Shown piece after piece: positions 48,593 through 58,227 of a stretch of 64,000 nt of DNA. Position 1 is the first letter of the stretch. Every line of letters starts with the position of its first letter. Below the pieces are notes generated by a model. The model did no database searches. It was not told the origin of the DNA and saw nothing but the letters and a program-made list of their open reading frames with translations. The position numbers were made by a program, and so were the translations under genes. Source of the stretch: Lachnospiraceae bacterium (GTDB lineage Bacteria; Bacillota; Clostridia; Lachnospirales; Lachnospiraceae); NCBI GenBank assembly GCA_022781925.1, contig JALESO010000017.1, forward strand, positions 82,430-146,429. The letters run 5' to 3'.

Positions 48593-50869
48593 CTATTCTG
48601 CCAGATACAGGCTGATTTTCTGATATGCATCCTGTGCCGCTGTCTGCAGATCACTCGAATCAGACAAATAATTTGCAGCCTGTTCCATCAGAATATCAAA
48701 CACTGTCTCATCATCTTTTACTGCCTGTGCTGCCTGATCCAGTACCGACATTGTTGACTGTATTTCATCATCATTGAATTTTGAAAATGTAAGTGTGTTC
48801 TGTTTTCCATTTTCGTCAATCACATTTACTTTCTGTTCATCCAAAGCTTCCAACTGTACCGACACACACTTGCGATTGACCGGGATTCCCGTTCCATCTG
48901 TGCAATTCTGTCCGGCTTCTGAAAAATAGTATTCCAAAAATGCGGCTGCCGCTTCCTGTTGCTTTGACGCAGCAGAAATTCCCATCACAGACATTGGAAC
49001 ATACAACAATTCGCCATCACGGGTCAACATTTTTGTCTGAATATCACGTTCCGCATCCACATCTGTATAAAGCGACTGCAGATCTTCCATACTCAGCACA
49101 TATCCCAGCATTCGTTCTGCACCGGCATACAGCAATGTAACATCTCCCATATCATCCAGCTGCAGTTTCTGTCCCCGCAGCAACTGATACAATTCTGCAC
49201 CTGTTGTCTCTGTAAACTGCGTATCGCACTGTTGTTCCAATGTGGCAAGATTCTCGAAAAACTGTGTGATATCATCCACCAAAAAAGAACCGTTTTCACC
49301 TGTATTCAAATAAGACCGATATAAAATTGTTGCCATTCGTCCAAACAGATTACTTTTCCATTTTGTCCCAGATTCATAAGCATACAGATTTTCAATATTT
49401 TCCAGATCAATCGATGATGTCTCCTCTGTTCCACCAGCAAACATCAATGCAAACCTTCCTGGAATCGCATAAATTCCATTTTCAGTCTGATAAGTTTCTG
49501 CCACAGTCTCAAACAATTCCGTATGCTCTGTTACGGAATCAAGCACATCCGACAAATCCAGCAGCATATTTTTTTCTATATAATCATCCACGGATAAACC
49601 ATCCAGTAAAATCAGATCCGGCCCATCCCCTGCCAAAATATTTGTGTTCAGCAGTTTCACTGCATCAGAAGTTGTCACACCATCTTCTCCACTGACACCG
49701 TTTTGTACCGTTATCTCCACATTTGGATGCTCTTTTTCATAAGATGCAATCACTTTTCGGATATCAGAATGATCCTGCAGAGTATATAATGTCAGTTGCG
49801 TATCTACTGTCACCTGTGATTTTCCTTTTGTATAACGAAGCAGATGCGCACCATCCTCAGTTACATAACTTAACCAGATTTCATCTCCAATCCATGCTAA
49901 CGCATTAAGGTCTGCTCCATCCTCATTCAGATCCGTTTCTGCCTTTGCTCCCAGTGTCAGTTCCCCATCCTCATACAAGTACACACCATTGATATCCACA
50001 ACCACAATTTTCAACGCTTCGCCGCTGTCATCCACCAATAGTTTCAAATTCGCGAGATAATTATTGTTCATCAGATCCTTTTCTGAATATCCATAGGATG
50101 TTACAACCTCTGTATACTGCTCATTGAATGACTTCAACGCTTCATCTTCATCCAGTTGTTCTCCTGTTTCCAGATCATACACATCCAATCCTGTATCCGT
50201 CAGCACATAAATTTTGTCTTCTGTCGCATAATAAATATGCCAGAGTTCATCACTGTAATCCAGCTCCCGCAAAGCATACTTAATATCTCCGGATTCTTCA
50301 TCTACAGAAAAAATCTGCACTCCATCATCAGCCAACATTGTATCTGCTTTTGGAAAATATATATGATACAAAGCATCTCTTGTCCCATCTTTCGGATTTC
50401 CAACTTGAACTTCTGTACACTCCTGCCCGCTTATTTTATATATGGTACGGGGAATTTCATAAGAGCCATCACTCTCATCGGAAGTCCCGGAAACATTCCA
50501 CACAAAGCTGTAAACATCACCATCTGGTGCTAATGTTCCATGTATTTCATAACCTTCACTGTTATTTTTTATCTCTTCCGGAAGGTTATCTGTATAACGG
50601 CTCTCAAATTCCCAGTCTTCACCCTCTTTGTCCGTTTTCCATATGCTTCCCGACTGATACTCTGTTTCTGCCGCAACGATCGACAAAGAACCGTCTTCCT
50701 GCTCCAGCATACTCTGCACCGCAACAATCTCCTCCGGAAGTTCTACTTCTGATCTGACCAGCGAGGTCTCTACTTCTTTGTCACTTTGCATCTGTGTTTC
50801 TCCTTTTTGACTGCATCCCGCCAGAATACAGCTTAGCATCACCACTCCCAATACACCGATTTTTTTCAT
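48593..50869 (-). CDS. Lipoprotein fusing a propeller-like region to a solute-binding domain
   Basis: A 758-residue lipoprotein with lipobox LAGC (about Cys19). Residues 40-365 hold repeated strand-rich units with Asp/Gly turns (for example DGDVYSFVW, EDKIYVLTDTGLDVYDLETGE, GDEIWLSYV) and look like a beta-propeller. Residues about 375-700 match family 1 extracellular solute-binding proteins (LYTLQDHSDIRKVIASYEKEHPNVEI, GPDLILLDG, LTRDGELLYVPMSVMGIS). It should feed the adjacent MalF/MalG permeases. The fused N-terminal domain is unusual for a sugar-binding protein. Confidence 0.8.
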   Translation of the reverse strand: MKKIGVLGVVMLSCILAGCSQKGETQMQSDKEVETSLVRSEVELPEEIVAVQSMLEQEDGSLSIVAAETEYQSGSIWKTDKEGEDWEFESRYTDNLPEEIKNNSEGYEIHGTLAPDGDVYSFVWNVSGTSDESDGSYEIPRTIYKISGQECTEVQVGNPKDGTRDALYHIYFPKADTMLADDGVQIFSVDEESGDIKYALRELDYSDELWHIYYATEDKIYVLTDTGLDVYDLETGEQLDEDEALKSFNEQYTEVVTSYGYSEKDLMNNNYLANLKLLVDDSGEALKIVVVDINGVYLYEDGELTLGAKAETDLNEDGADLNALAWIGDEIWLSYVTEDGAHLLRYTKGKSQVTVDTQLTLYTLQDHSDIRKVIASYEKEHPNVEITVQNGVSGEDGVTTSDAVKLLNTNILAGDGPDLILLDGLSVDDYIEKNMLLDLSDVLDSVTEHTELFETVAETYQTENGIYAIPGRFALMFAGGTEETSSIDLENIENLYAYESGTKWKSNLFGRMATILYRSYLNTGENGSFLVDDITQFFENLATLEQQCDTQFTETTGAELYQLLRGQKLQLDDMGDVTLLYAGAERMLGYVLSMEDLQSLYTDVDAERDIQTKMLTRDGELLYVPMSVMGISAASKQQEAAAAFLEYYFSEAGQNCTDGTGIPVNRKCVSVQLEALDEQKVNVIDENGKQNTLTFSKFNDDEIQSTMSVLDQAAQAVKDDETVFDILMEQAANYLSDSSDLQTAAQDAYQKISLYLAE

Positions 50870-50998
50870 TTCACTTCATTCCTCCTTCCACCTGCAGAAC
50901 CATTTCGCTTCCTTTTCTGTGGGCTTCTTTTATATACTAAAACGTTTGCGTTCTCCTATTTGTGACATCTTTTTCAATAAAATCCAACTCAAATGATG

Positions 50999-51039
50999 CA
51001 AAAAAAGAACCGGTCTACTTTCTCAGAGTAGATCGGCTC
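50999..51039 (-). terminator. Terminator after the anti-sigma gene
   Basis: Minus strand GAGCCGATCTACT and AGTAGACCGGTTC arms followed by seven T. Confidence 0.8.
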
Positions 51040-51061
51040 CTGCTCATATAATGCCATACTG

Positions 51062-51632
51062 TTATTCTGTCTGTTCGATATCAAGGGAATGAAGATGTCC
51101 CGCATAATTTTCTTTATGCAGCTGCAGATTTCTGCAAAAATCTATGTTTGCCTCTGACACAGTCTTTCCGCTTCCTTTGATCAATACCCGATGTGTCTCA
51201 TTTACACAGTTTTTTCCACATCCATAACACCAGCTTTTTACTTCGACTTTTCCGGCATTTCTGCTGATCGTAATACTTCCGGCACCGAGTTCTGCTACCT
51301 CGTACATGACATCTCCCTGTGCAAAATCTGTCAATGTATCTGCCTGTGCACTGAGTCTCTGCTGCTCCACAGACGGCAGAAGCGACGTAATGCCTGTCAA
51401 AAACATACCAATCATTACGGCTGCTACTGCCAGGCGGGCCACGTTTTTTATATTATTCTGATATCGTTCCCTCCGACCGGCCTGCTGGATCAGTTTCTCC
51501 ATTTTTTTCTGATAGCACCCTGATGGTTCGAAGGGAAACTCCGGGGCATCTGGTATCTCATCGAAACGCTTTTCCTACACTGACGGCATCGTGTGATATA
51601 ACCATTCATCCAGTTTGTCATCTTTTTTCATA
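51062..51632 (-). pseudogene. Anti-sigma-factor-like membrane protein with an internal amber stop
   Basis: From ATG 51632, which overlaps the sigma-gene stop, the frame reads MKKDDKLDEWLYHTMPSV then TAG, and then continues open in the same frame through EKRFDEIPDAPEF into the 146-residue stretch from ATG 51502. That part has one membrane helix (about 24-44) and an extracytoplasmic domain with CYGCGKNC. The layout, behind an ECF sigma gene, is that of an anti-sigma factor. The nonsense codon would truncate it unless translation restarts at 51502. Confidence 0.72.
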
Positions 51633-52175
51633 ATAAGATCCCTTCCTTTCTCAGATACTTCTCCATTTTTCTTTTTTCTCTGGAAATCCTCTGTCGGACA
51701 GTCATTTCTGTAATATGTAATGCCTTGGCAATCTCAGCATTGTCATATCCACTTCCGTACTTCAACAGAAAAATCTGTCTCGTAAGTTCCGGCATTTTTT
51801 CTAACATCTGCCTCAGGACTTCTGTCTGATAAACCTTTTCCATCCCGTCCACATCTGTGTTCAGATTTCTTTCTGTCTGTAACCCTTCCAGTGATACCTC
51901 TGCCTGCCGCCTGTGTTTACGCAATATATCAATACAGGTACGTTCTGTGATTACCATTACATACCGTTTTGTTTCTTTTGACCTGTTCAGATCTATTTTA
52001 TCCAGATTTTTATAATTTTAATAAATGCCTCATGTACCGCATCCTCTGCTGCCATCTGGTCGTTCAACAGTTCCATAGCAGCATAAAGCATGAGTTTGTA
52101 ATACTTTGAATACAGTTGTTCTGCTTTTGTTTCTTCTTTTTTCTCTGCGCATTGTAATCTATGTAATACCGTCAT
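51628..52175 (-). pseudogene. ECF-type sigma factor, frameshifted between region 2 and region 4
   Basis: The first frame (60 residues) holds sigma region 2 (YYKLMLYAAMELLNDQMAAEDAVHEAF). The second (109 residues) holds region 4 with the DNA-binding helix NAEIAKALHITEMTVRQRISREKRK. They join if the A5 run near 52007-52011 is A6, giving KIIKNLDKIDLNRSKETKRY. As written the factor is broken. It should have controlled the downstream transporter locus together with the anti-sigma gene, which is also broken. Confidence 0.8.
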
Positions 52176-52265
52176 TTCTTCTCCCTCTCATATACTATAA
52201 CGGAGAAAAACTCTGTTTTGTGACATCTTTTTGATTTTATAAATGAAAACAGAAACTACGCATAA

Positions 52266-52331
52266 AGAACCTCCGTATTTTGCATCACGCAGGCTGAGAC
52301 GCCTTGCTTTGATGAAAAATACAGAGGTTCT
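52266..52331. repeat. 66-bp long-hairpin repeat, copy B
   Basis: Identical to copy A at 44861-44926 in 65 of 66 bases and in the same orientation. It lies just downstream of the PrsA-like gene (minus), where it may terminate transcription, and upstream of the ECF sigma gene. Confidence 0.85.
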
Positions 52332-52412
52332 GTTTACGTTTGCGATCTCTTCTTCTAATCTACTCTATATAAAACGATTCATACCCTTTACCAGAGCACA
52401 TGTTTGACTTAT

Positions 52413-53402
52413 TTATTCTTCCGCGGAAAAATACTGCTGATATACTTCCATAAAGGATGCACTCTCAAGTTTCAATGAGGTATCCACCGTCACTTCTGAC
52501 CAGACATCCTGATTTTCTTTGGAACTGAGCTGGCTCATATAATCGGCATAAGTGTCTGTCACGGCATCGGACATCCGCTTTTCCAGCACATCCATTTTGT
52601 GAGCCTCAGTCAGCTCTGCATCGAATGCACTACTGCAATAAAAGATATAATAGCCGCCGTCAATCTCGATGATGTCTGAGACGCCACCATCTGTCAGTGC
52701 AAAGAGCTGTTGTGACACATCATCAGAAAATGTCGTGCGGTTGACATTGATATCCACCGTATCCGCCTCATTCGCAGTCTGGGCCAGCGATTCAAAATCT
52801 GCGCCCGCCTGAAGCTGTGCCATATAATTCTGTGCTTTTGCTGCATCCGTTGTGTAAATCTGTTTGAGTTTCATCACACGGGCTTCGTCATCACTGACTT
52901 CCTGATTCACTTCTGTCTTTAATGTCTCATACAGTTTTTCTGCCAGTACATAACGTTCATACAGTTTTTCTGCATTTTTTTCACTGAGCCCGATGTAGTC
53001 ACGCTCCGCATCCTCCAGACCATCCAGATAGGTCCTGGCTGCTTCGGATACTTTCTTCTGCTCATCCTCGGATAAGGTCACTCCTTTTTCCGAAGCGATC
53101 ACATCCAGGGTATACACCTGTGCCATCTGTGCCAGCGTCAGATCCTTGATATAATCCTCCAGACTCTGCTCCTGCCCATAATCATGCTCCCACATATCGA
53201 TTCCGTACAGATTGCTGTACTCTTTCTGGTAATTCATCAGAATTGCACGGGCATCTTCCTGACTGCAGCTTTCTTTTCCCACTTTGAATACCGGTTTTTC
53301 CAGAACGGTGCTCACCGGATTACTGCAGCCACCTAAAAATGCGGTACCCAGCAGGATTCCTGCCAGCACACCTGCTGTATTTCTTGTCATTTTACTCTTC
53401 AA
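52413..53402 (-). CDS. PrsA/SurA-like peptidyl-prolyl isomerase lipoprotein
   Basis: A 329-residue extracytoplasmic lipoprotein with lipobox LGGC (about Cys26), an N-terminal helical chaperone region and a central parvulin-like domain (LKQIYTTDAAKAQNYMAQLQ, GADFESLAQ, GGVSDIIEIDGGYYIFY). It probably helps fold exported proteins. TTG 53402, with AGGAG eight bases upstream, is a better-supported start than ATG 53390. It is the last gene of a run that begins with addB. Confidence 0.85.
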   Translation of the reverse strand: MKSKMTRNTAGVLAGILLGTAFLGGCSNPVSTVLEKPVFKVGKESCSQEDARAILMNYQKEYSNLYGIDMWEHDYGQEQSLEDYIKDLTLAQMAQVYTLDVIASEKGVTLSEDEQKKVSEAARTYLDGLEDAERDYIGLSEKNAEKLYERYVLAEKLYETLKTEVNQEVSDDEARVMKLKQIYTTDAAKAQNYMAQLQAGADFESLAQTANEADTVDINVNRTTFSDDVSQQLFALTDGGVSDIIEIDGGYYIFYCSSAFDAELTEAHKMDVLEKRMSDAVTDTYADYMSQLSSKENQDVWSEVTVDTSLKLESASFMEVYQQYFSAEE

Positions 53403-53525
53403 TCTAGTTTCTCCTTATATCTGATCTCCTATCCTGTTTAGGAATATCCGCAGCATGCTCCGTGTCTACGACTCGCAAACTCGAAACGCTGCGCTCCCAT
53501 TACACATCAGATCCAGAATCTTTTT

Positions 53526-53789
53526 TCAGGCATCCACTACCAGATATCGTCCATCCGGAAGCTTGAATACTTCATCCGCCTGCTCCAGTTCCTCTTTACT
53601 CATACCGGAAATGTCTGATCCGAGTTCATCAAAATATTCCCGGACTTCTTTCATGTTCTTGCATACAGCAGCCATGCACATATCCAGAAAATCTTCTGCT
53701 TCCTCCGGTGTCTCCGCTACTTTCTCCGGAAATAATTTTAACTGATCTCTCAAAAATGTCTCAATACATACTTTATCGTATTCGCCCAT
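53526..53789 (-). CDS. Small acidic conserved protein, unknown function
   Basis: An 87-residue acidic, helical protein with no motif I can assign. It has the look of a small protein conserved in Lachnospiraceae, between the maf and prsA-like genes. The start is ATG 53789 (MGEYDKVC) with GGAG upstream. Confidence 0.65.
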   Translation of the reverse strand: MGEYDKVCIETFLRDQLKLFPEKVAETPEEAEDFLDMCMAAVCKNMKEVREYFDELGSDISGMSKEELEQADEVFKLPDGRYLVVDA

Positions 53790-53961
53790 TGTTTTTTCTC
53801 CATTCACTTTGATTTAAGAATGTCCCTTACATTCTTCCCATACAACAGCATCAAAAAATCACAAACGTATCACTTTGTTACTTTCCTGTCATTTTGTGAA
53901 ACTGTATCGTTTTTAATATACCATTTATCTCCTTTTCCCGCAACAACTGTATTTTCGTATT

Positions 53962-54522
53962 TTATTTCTGCAGTTCATGATACAGACGCGCGATGGGCAG
54001 TCCCACCACGTTATTATAATCACCGTGAATCTCACGGACATACAGACCGCCAATGCCCTGGATCCCGTAGGAGCCCGCCTTGTCCATCGGTTCTCCGGTA
54101 GCCACATACTGTGCAATCTCTTCTTCTGTCATCGGATAAAAGACCACATCTGTTTTCTCATAGAAGCAATGAATATCTTCTCTTCCATTTTCTTTCTTCC
54201 AGACGCATACACCGGTGTATACCTGATGACGGTTATCCTGAAGCATGCCAAGCATCCGCTTTGCGTCTTCCGCATCCTTTGGTTTTCCCAGAATCTTCTG
54301 GGCATATACGACTACCGTATCTGCCCCAAGGATCCATGCGTCCCCTTCTGTTTTCCCTGCAATATCTGCTGCTTTCTGCTGCGCCAGCTGCATAACCGCC
54401 CGCTCCGGCAGATGCTCGGTGATCTTTTCTTCTCCCTGTGACGGGCATACTTCAAATTCCATGCCAAGCTGCGCCAGCAGTTCCCGCCGTCTCGGGGAAG
54501 CAGATGCTAAAATGATTCTCAT
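53962..54522 (-). CDS. maf: Maf-family nucleotide pyrophosphatase
   Basis: A 186-residue Maf protein, which hydrolyses non-canonical or pyrimidine nucleoside triphosphates and influences septum formation. Signature motifs are the SASPRRRELL phosphate loop, GADTVVV and DKAGSYGIQG, all intact. The length is standard. It lies 129 bases after addA on the same strand. Confidence 0.93.
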   Translation of the reverse strand: MRIILASASPRRRELLAQLGMEFEVCPSQGEEKITEHLPERAVMQLAQQKAADIAGKTEGDAWILGADTVVVYAQKILGKPKDAEDAKRMLGMLQDNRHQVYTGVCVWKKENGREDIHCFYEKTDVVFYPMTEEEIAQYVATGEPMDKAGSYGIQGIGGLYVREIHGDYNNVVGLPIARLYHELQK

Positions 54523-54651
54523 TTCTTTTTCTCCAGTTCTTCTCTACTTTTTTCTTTTCCTTTGTGTACTTTTCTATGTGTATATTTATGCGATTCAGAT
54601 GGAACCTGCACAATCTTTATAAAATATTCTGTATTTCATATCATTCCTTTG

Positions 54652-57600
54652 TTATATTACGATTTCTTCTGTCAGTGCAAAGGAATAAATCAAAATTTCT
54701 TTTACGTTTTTTCCATTTCCAAAACGATTCAGGGCATCCGCATACAGTTCCAGCTGCTTTTTATAGCGGCAGATCAGTTCTTCGGAATTATCCACACGAT
54801 CCGTCTTATAATCCAGAAGCACGATGCCGTCCTCTTCTTCCCAGAACACGTCGATAATACCCTGGACCAGCACATCTTCCTCTGGCAGACTCTCTTCCCA
54901 GACAAGCTGCGCCGGAACCGACATGACAAATGGTTTTTCCCGCTCCAGCGTACCTGACTGTGCAGCTGTGCGCATCCGTTTTGCCGTATCGCTTTGCAGA
55001 AAACCGAACAGCTGTTTCCAGTTCAGCCGCTTTGCATCCGCCTCCGTCATCCGTCCCAACGCGCACAGACTGTCAATCTGGGATTTCACATAATACAATC
55101 CCTGCTTTTTCGATACGAACTCCGGAAGTGCTGTGAAATCCAGACATTCCAGGAAACGATGCACCATAGTTCCGTACAGCGCACCGGCATTTTCTGATGT
55201 CTCCTGTACAAACCTTGGCAGATATGGAATCGGCACCTCCTGTGGAAACAGTGGTTCTGCCGTATTCAGCGTCTGCTCTGCCTCCTCGCTGCGCTCCTCC
55301 ATGGCTCGATGCTTCAGTTCAGACACGGATACTTTCTGCTTGTGTGTCCCCATATCCCGCCATGCATATTCCCAGGAAAATTTCTCTGTCAGTGCTTCTG
55401 TCTCTTCTTCGGATACATGCTGCAGTGCTTCCAGAATATTCCGGTGCTGCACCGCCGTATCCTGCAGCTGACGATGCTGTTCCGACAGCATCTGTTCCTC
55501 GTCCCAGATGGTATAATCATAGTTTTTGTTTTCCATTCCAAGCACCGGAAGCACCCAGTCCCAGTAGCATCCGGCATCATACCGGTCTGAAAACGGTACT
55601 TTCTGTGTTCTGTCATATCCGGAAAACTGCCCTTCCTCCGGCAGTTTGCAGCTTCCCGCCAGGATCAGTTTCTCCTTTGCGCGGGTCAGCGCCACATACA
55701 GCACACGCAGTTCCTCGCCAAGATTTTCCCGCTTCGCCTCCATGGAAAAGATCTGGTGGATCAGCGTATCCGCCTTCGTCCGTTTCTCGCAGTCAAACCA
55801 TTTCAGACCGATACCAAACTCCGGATGGAAGATCATTTTGCTGTTCAGATCCTGTTCATTGAAAGATTTTCCCATGCCGCACACAAATACAACCGGAAAT
55901 TCCAGACCTTTACTTTTGTGAATGCTCATCAACCGCACGGCATTTTCCTGTTCACTGATGATCTCCGCCTCGCCGTAATCGATATCGTATTTCATCAGAC
56001 GGTCAATGTAGCGGATAAAATGGAACAGTCCATGATAGCTGGTCTGTTCGTAGGCCACTGCTTTTTCCATCAGCATATCCAGATTCGCCCGGCGCTGTTC
56101 TCCCGCCGGAAGTGCCGTCACATAATTGCGGTAACCGCTCTCGTCAAGTATCTCCTGCAGTAGACGGTGGATCGGTGTGTAGGGAATCCGCCGCCGGTAA
56201 TGCTGTAACATTTCATAAAAGCGTTCTATTTTCTCCGTCAGCTCTGCCTTTGCCGTTTCTTTGGATGCAAACTGCTCCACACACTGAAAGAACGGGATCC
56301 CCGGACTGGCCGCCCGGATCTGCGCCAGTTCATCCGATGTGAATTTTCCAAAATAAGACTTCATCACTGCTGCCAGTGGGATATCCTGACACGGATTGTC
56401 CAGCACCCGGAGCAGGGACAGCATCGTCTGAACCTCTGCCGCCGAAAAATATCCGGTCTGCGAAGATACGATCAGCGGAATTCCTTCCTGCTCAAATACT
56501 TTCTGATACACCTCTGCCCAGCCGGACATGGAACGCAGCAGGATCACAATGTCCTTCAATTCCAGTCCCGGAATCTGTTGAAAATCGATCATCTGCCGGA
56601 TCCGTCCCGCCACCGCAAGTGCTTCCTGCTCCCGGCGTTCTGCACTGCTGCCATCCATCGGAACCAGAAGCAGCTCCGGTTTGCAACATTCCGGTTTTTC
56701 ATACTCCGGGAATTCTGCACCAGCATACAACGCCGCCTCCGCATCATACCATACGTTTCCGATATCCCGCTGCATCAGCGGATAAAAAATATCATTGACC
56801 GCATCTACCACTTCTCTCCGGCTTCGGAAGTTTTTGTGCAGATCAATGCGCTGCTGACTGCTCTCCTCCAGGGAAAACCGCTGGTATTTTTCCATAAACA
56901 GCTCCGGTCTTGCCAGACGGAACCGGTAAATGCTCTGCTTGACATCTCCCACCATAAACAGATTTTCCCTGCCGCTTTTCACACCGGAAACTGCCGTCAG
57001 AAGCGTCTCCTGTACATAGTTGCTGTCCTGATACTCATCGATCATCACTTCCCGGTACTGCTGCTGGTACTCCAGCGCCGTCTCCGTCAGTTCCTTTGTC
57101 TCCGGATTCACCAGAACCCGCAGGGCATAGTGCTCCACATCCGAAAAATCCAGCATATTTTTCTGCCGTTTCTCTTCGGCAAACCGCTTTGCAAAAGCCT
57201 GTGTCACAAGCACCAGCATCCGTACCATATCTGACGTCTGGTTCAGCCGCTGCAGCTGTATCTCCAGCGGTGTGGCAAATATCGTTTTTTTCCACTTATC
57301 GATCTGTTTTTTCATCCGGTCACGCCCGGACTTCACCGCTTCTTTTTTTAATTCACTGCTTTCATACTTTTTCGCCCTGCCGATATTTTTGAAATCCATT
57401 CCGCCTATTGCCGCCTGCCACTGGGAAAAATGTTCACACTCCAGCAGATCCTGCAGCTGATACAAATCATCCTGAATGGATGCCTCATACATGTATGGTC
57501 CGTCCGCATCCCTGGTCAGATCCAGCAGATGTTCCTGTGCCCGAATCAAATCCTCAGTCCGCACTTTCATATAGGAAAGGAAGTCCTGCACCCAGGGCTT

Positions 57601-58227
57601 TTGCTCCAGTGCATCCTCATCAGCCGCCTCATACTGCTGCACACAGGATTCCAGCCATTCCTCCGGCCACGGATAACTCTCTGAATAATCAAACAGTTTC
57701 AGCACCATTTCTTTGATCTGCAGATCATTTTTTGCCTGGGAATAACTGTCAGCAAACCGCAGAAATTCCGGGTCTGCTTTTTCATAAAATTCCTCCAGTA
57801 CCGCCTCACAGACATCTTCCCGCAGCAATTTCAGTTCTCCTTCGTCTGCGATCCGAAATCCCGGTTCCAGATCGATCTTATGAAAATGATCCCGCAAGAT
57901 CCGGATACAGAAGCTGTCAATGGTGGTGATCTGTGCATTGTGTACCAGTGTCAGCTGCCGCTGCAGATGCTGATTGTAAGGATCTTTCTCCAAAGCAGCC
58001 TCAATGGCGGCACCCACACGTTCCCGCATTTCCGCAGCCGCCGCATTGGTAAAGGTCACCACCAGCAGCCGATCAATATCCAGGGGATGCACTTCATCCG
58101 TCACCATGGAAATGATGCGCTGCACCAGAACCGCAGTCTTTCCGGAACCGGCAGCCGCCGATACAAGCAGACTCCGGTCTCGAAGCTGAATGACTTTTTC
58201 CTGTTCTTCGGTCCACTTAACGCTCAT
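54652..58227 (-). CDS. addA: ATP-dependent helicase/nuclease subunit A
   Basis: A 1191-residue UvrD-type helicase fused to a RecB-type nuclease, the Firmicute equivalent of RecB for double-strand break resection. Walker A is SAAAGSGKTAVLVQ, motif II/III includes VMIDEYQDSN, motif V/VI includes VRLMSIHKSKGLEFPVVF and the C-terminal nuclease has GIIDVFWEEEDGIVLLDYKTD. The true start is ATG 58227 (MSVKWTEEQ), overlapping the addB end by 11 bases with GGAGG inside addB; longer upstream reading is not supported. Confidence 0.95.
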   Translation of the reverse strand: MSVKWTEEQEKVIQLRDRSLLVSAAAGSGKTAVLVQRIISMVTDEVHPLDIDRLLVVTFTNAAAAEMRERVGAAIEAALEKDPYNQHLQRQLTLVHNAQITTIDSFCIRILRDHFHKIDLEPGFRIADEGELKLLREDVCEAVLEEFYEKADPEFLRFADSYSQAKNDLQIKEMVLKLFDYSESYPWPEEWLESCVQQYEAADEDALEQKPWVQDFLSYMKVRTEDLIRAQEHLLDLTRDADGPYMYEASIQDDLYQLQDLLECEHFSQWQAAIGGMDFKNIGRAKKYESSELKKEAVKSGRDRMKKQIDKWKKTIFATPLEIQLQRLNQTSDMVRMLVLVTQAFAKRFAEEKRQKNMLDFSDVEHYALRVLVNPETKELTETALEYQQQYREVMIDEYQDSNYVQETLLTAVSGVKSGRENLFMVGDVKQSIYRFRLARPELFMEKYQRFSLEESSQQRIDLHKNFRSRREVVDAVNDIFYPLMQRDIGNVWYDAEAALYAGAEFPEYEKPECCKPELLLVPMDGSSAERREQEALAVAGRIRQMIDFQQIPGLELKDIVILLRSMSGWAEVYQKVFEQEGIPLIVSSQTGYFSAAEVQTMLSLLRVLDNPCQDIPLAAVMKSYFGKFTSDELAQIRAASPGIPFFQCVEQFASKETAKAELTEKIERFYEMLQHYRRRIPYTPIHRLLQEILDESGYRNYVTALPAGEQRRANLDMLMEKAVAYEQTSYHGLFHFIRYIDRLMKYDIDYGEAEIISEQENAVRLMSIHKSKGLEFPVVFVCGMGKSFNEQDLNSKMIFHPEFGIGLKWFDCEKRTKADTLIHQIFSMEAKRENLGEELRVLYVALTRAKEKLILAGSCKLPEEGQFSGYDRTQKVPFSDRYDAGCYWDWVLPVLGMENKNYDYTIWDEEQMLSEQHRQLQDTAVQHRNILEALQHVSEEETEALTEKFSWEYAWRDMGTHKQKVSVSELKHRAMEERSEEAEQTLNTAEPLFPQEVPIPYLPRFVQETSENAGALYGTMVHRFLECLDFTALPEFVSKKQGLYYVKSQIDSLCALGRMTEADAKRLNWKQLFGFLQSDTAKRMRTAAQSGTLEREKPFVMSVPAQLVWEESLPEEDVLVQGIIDVFWEEEDGIVLLDYKTDRVDNSEELICRYKKQLELYADALNRFGNGKNVKEILIYSFALTEEIVI

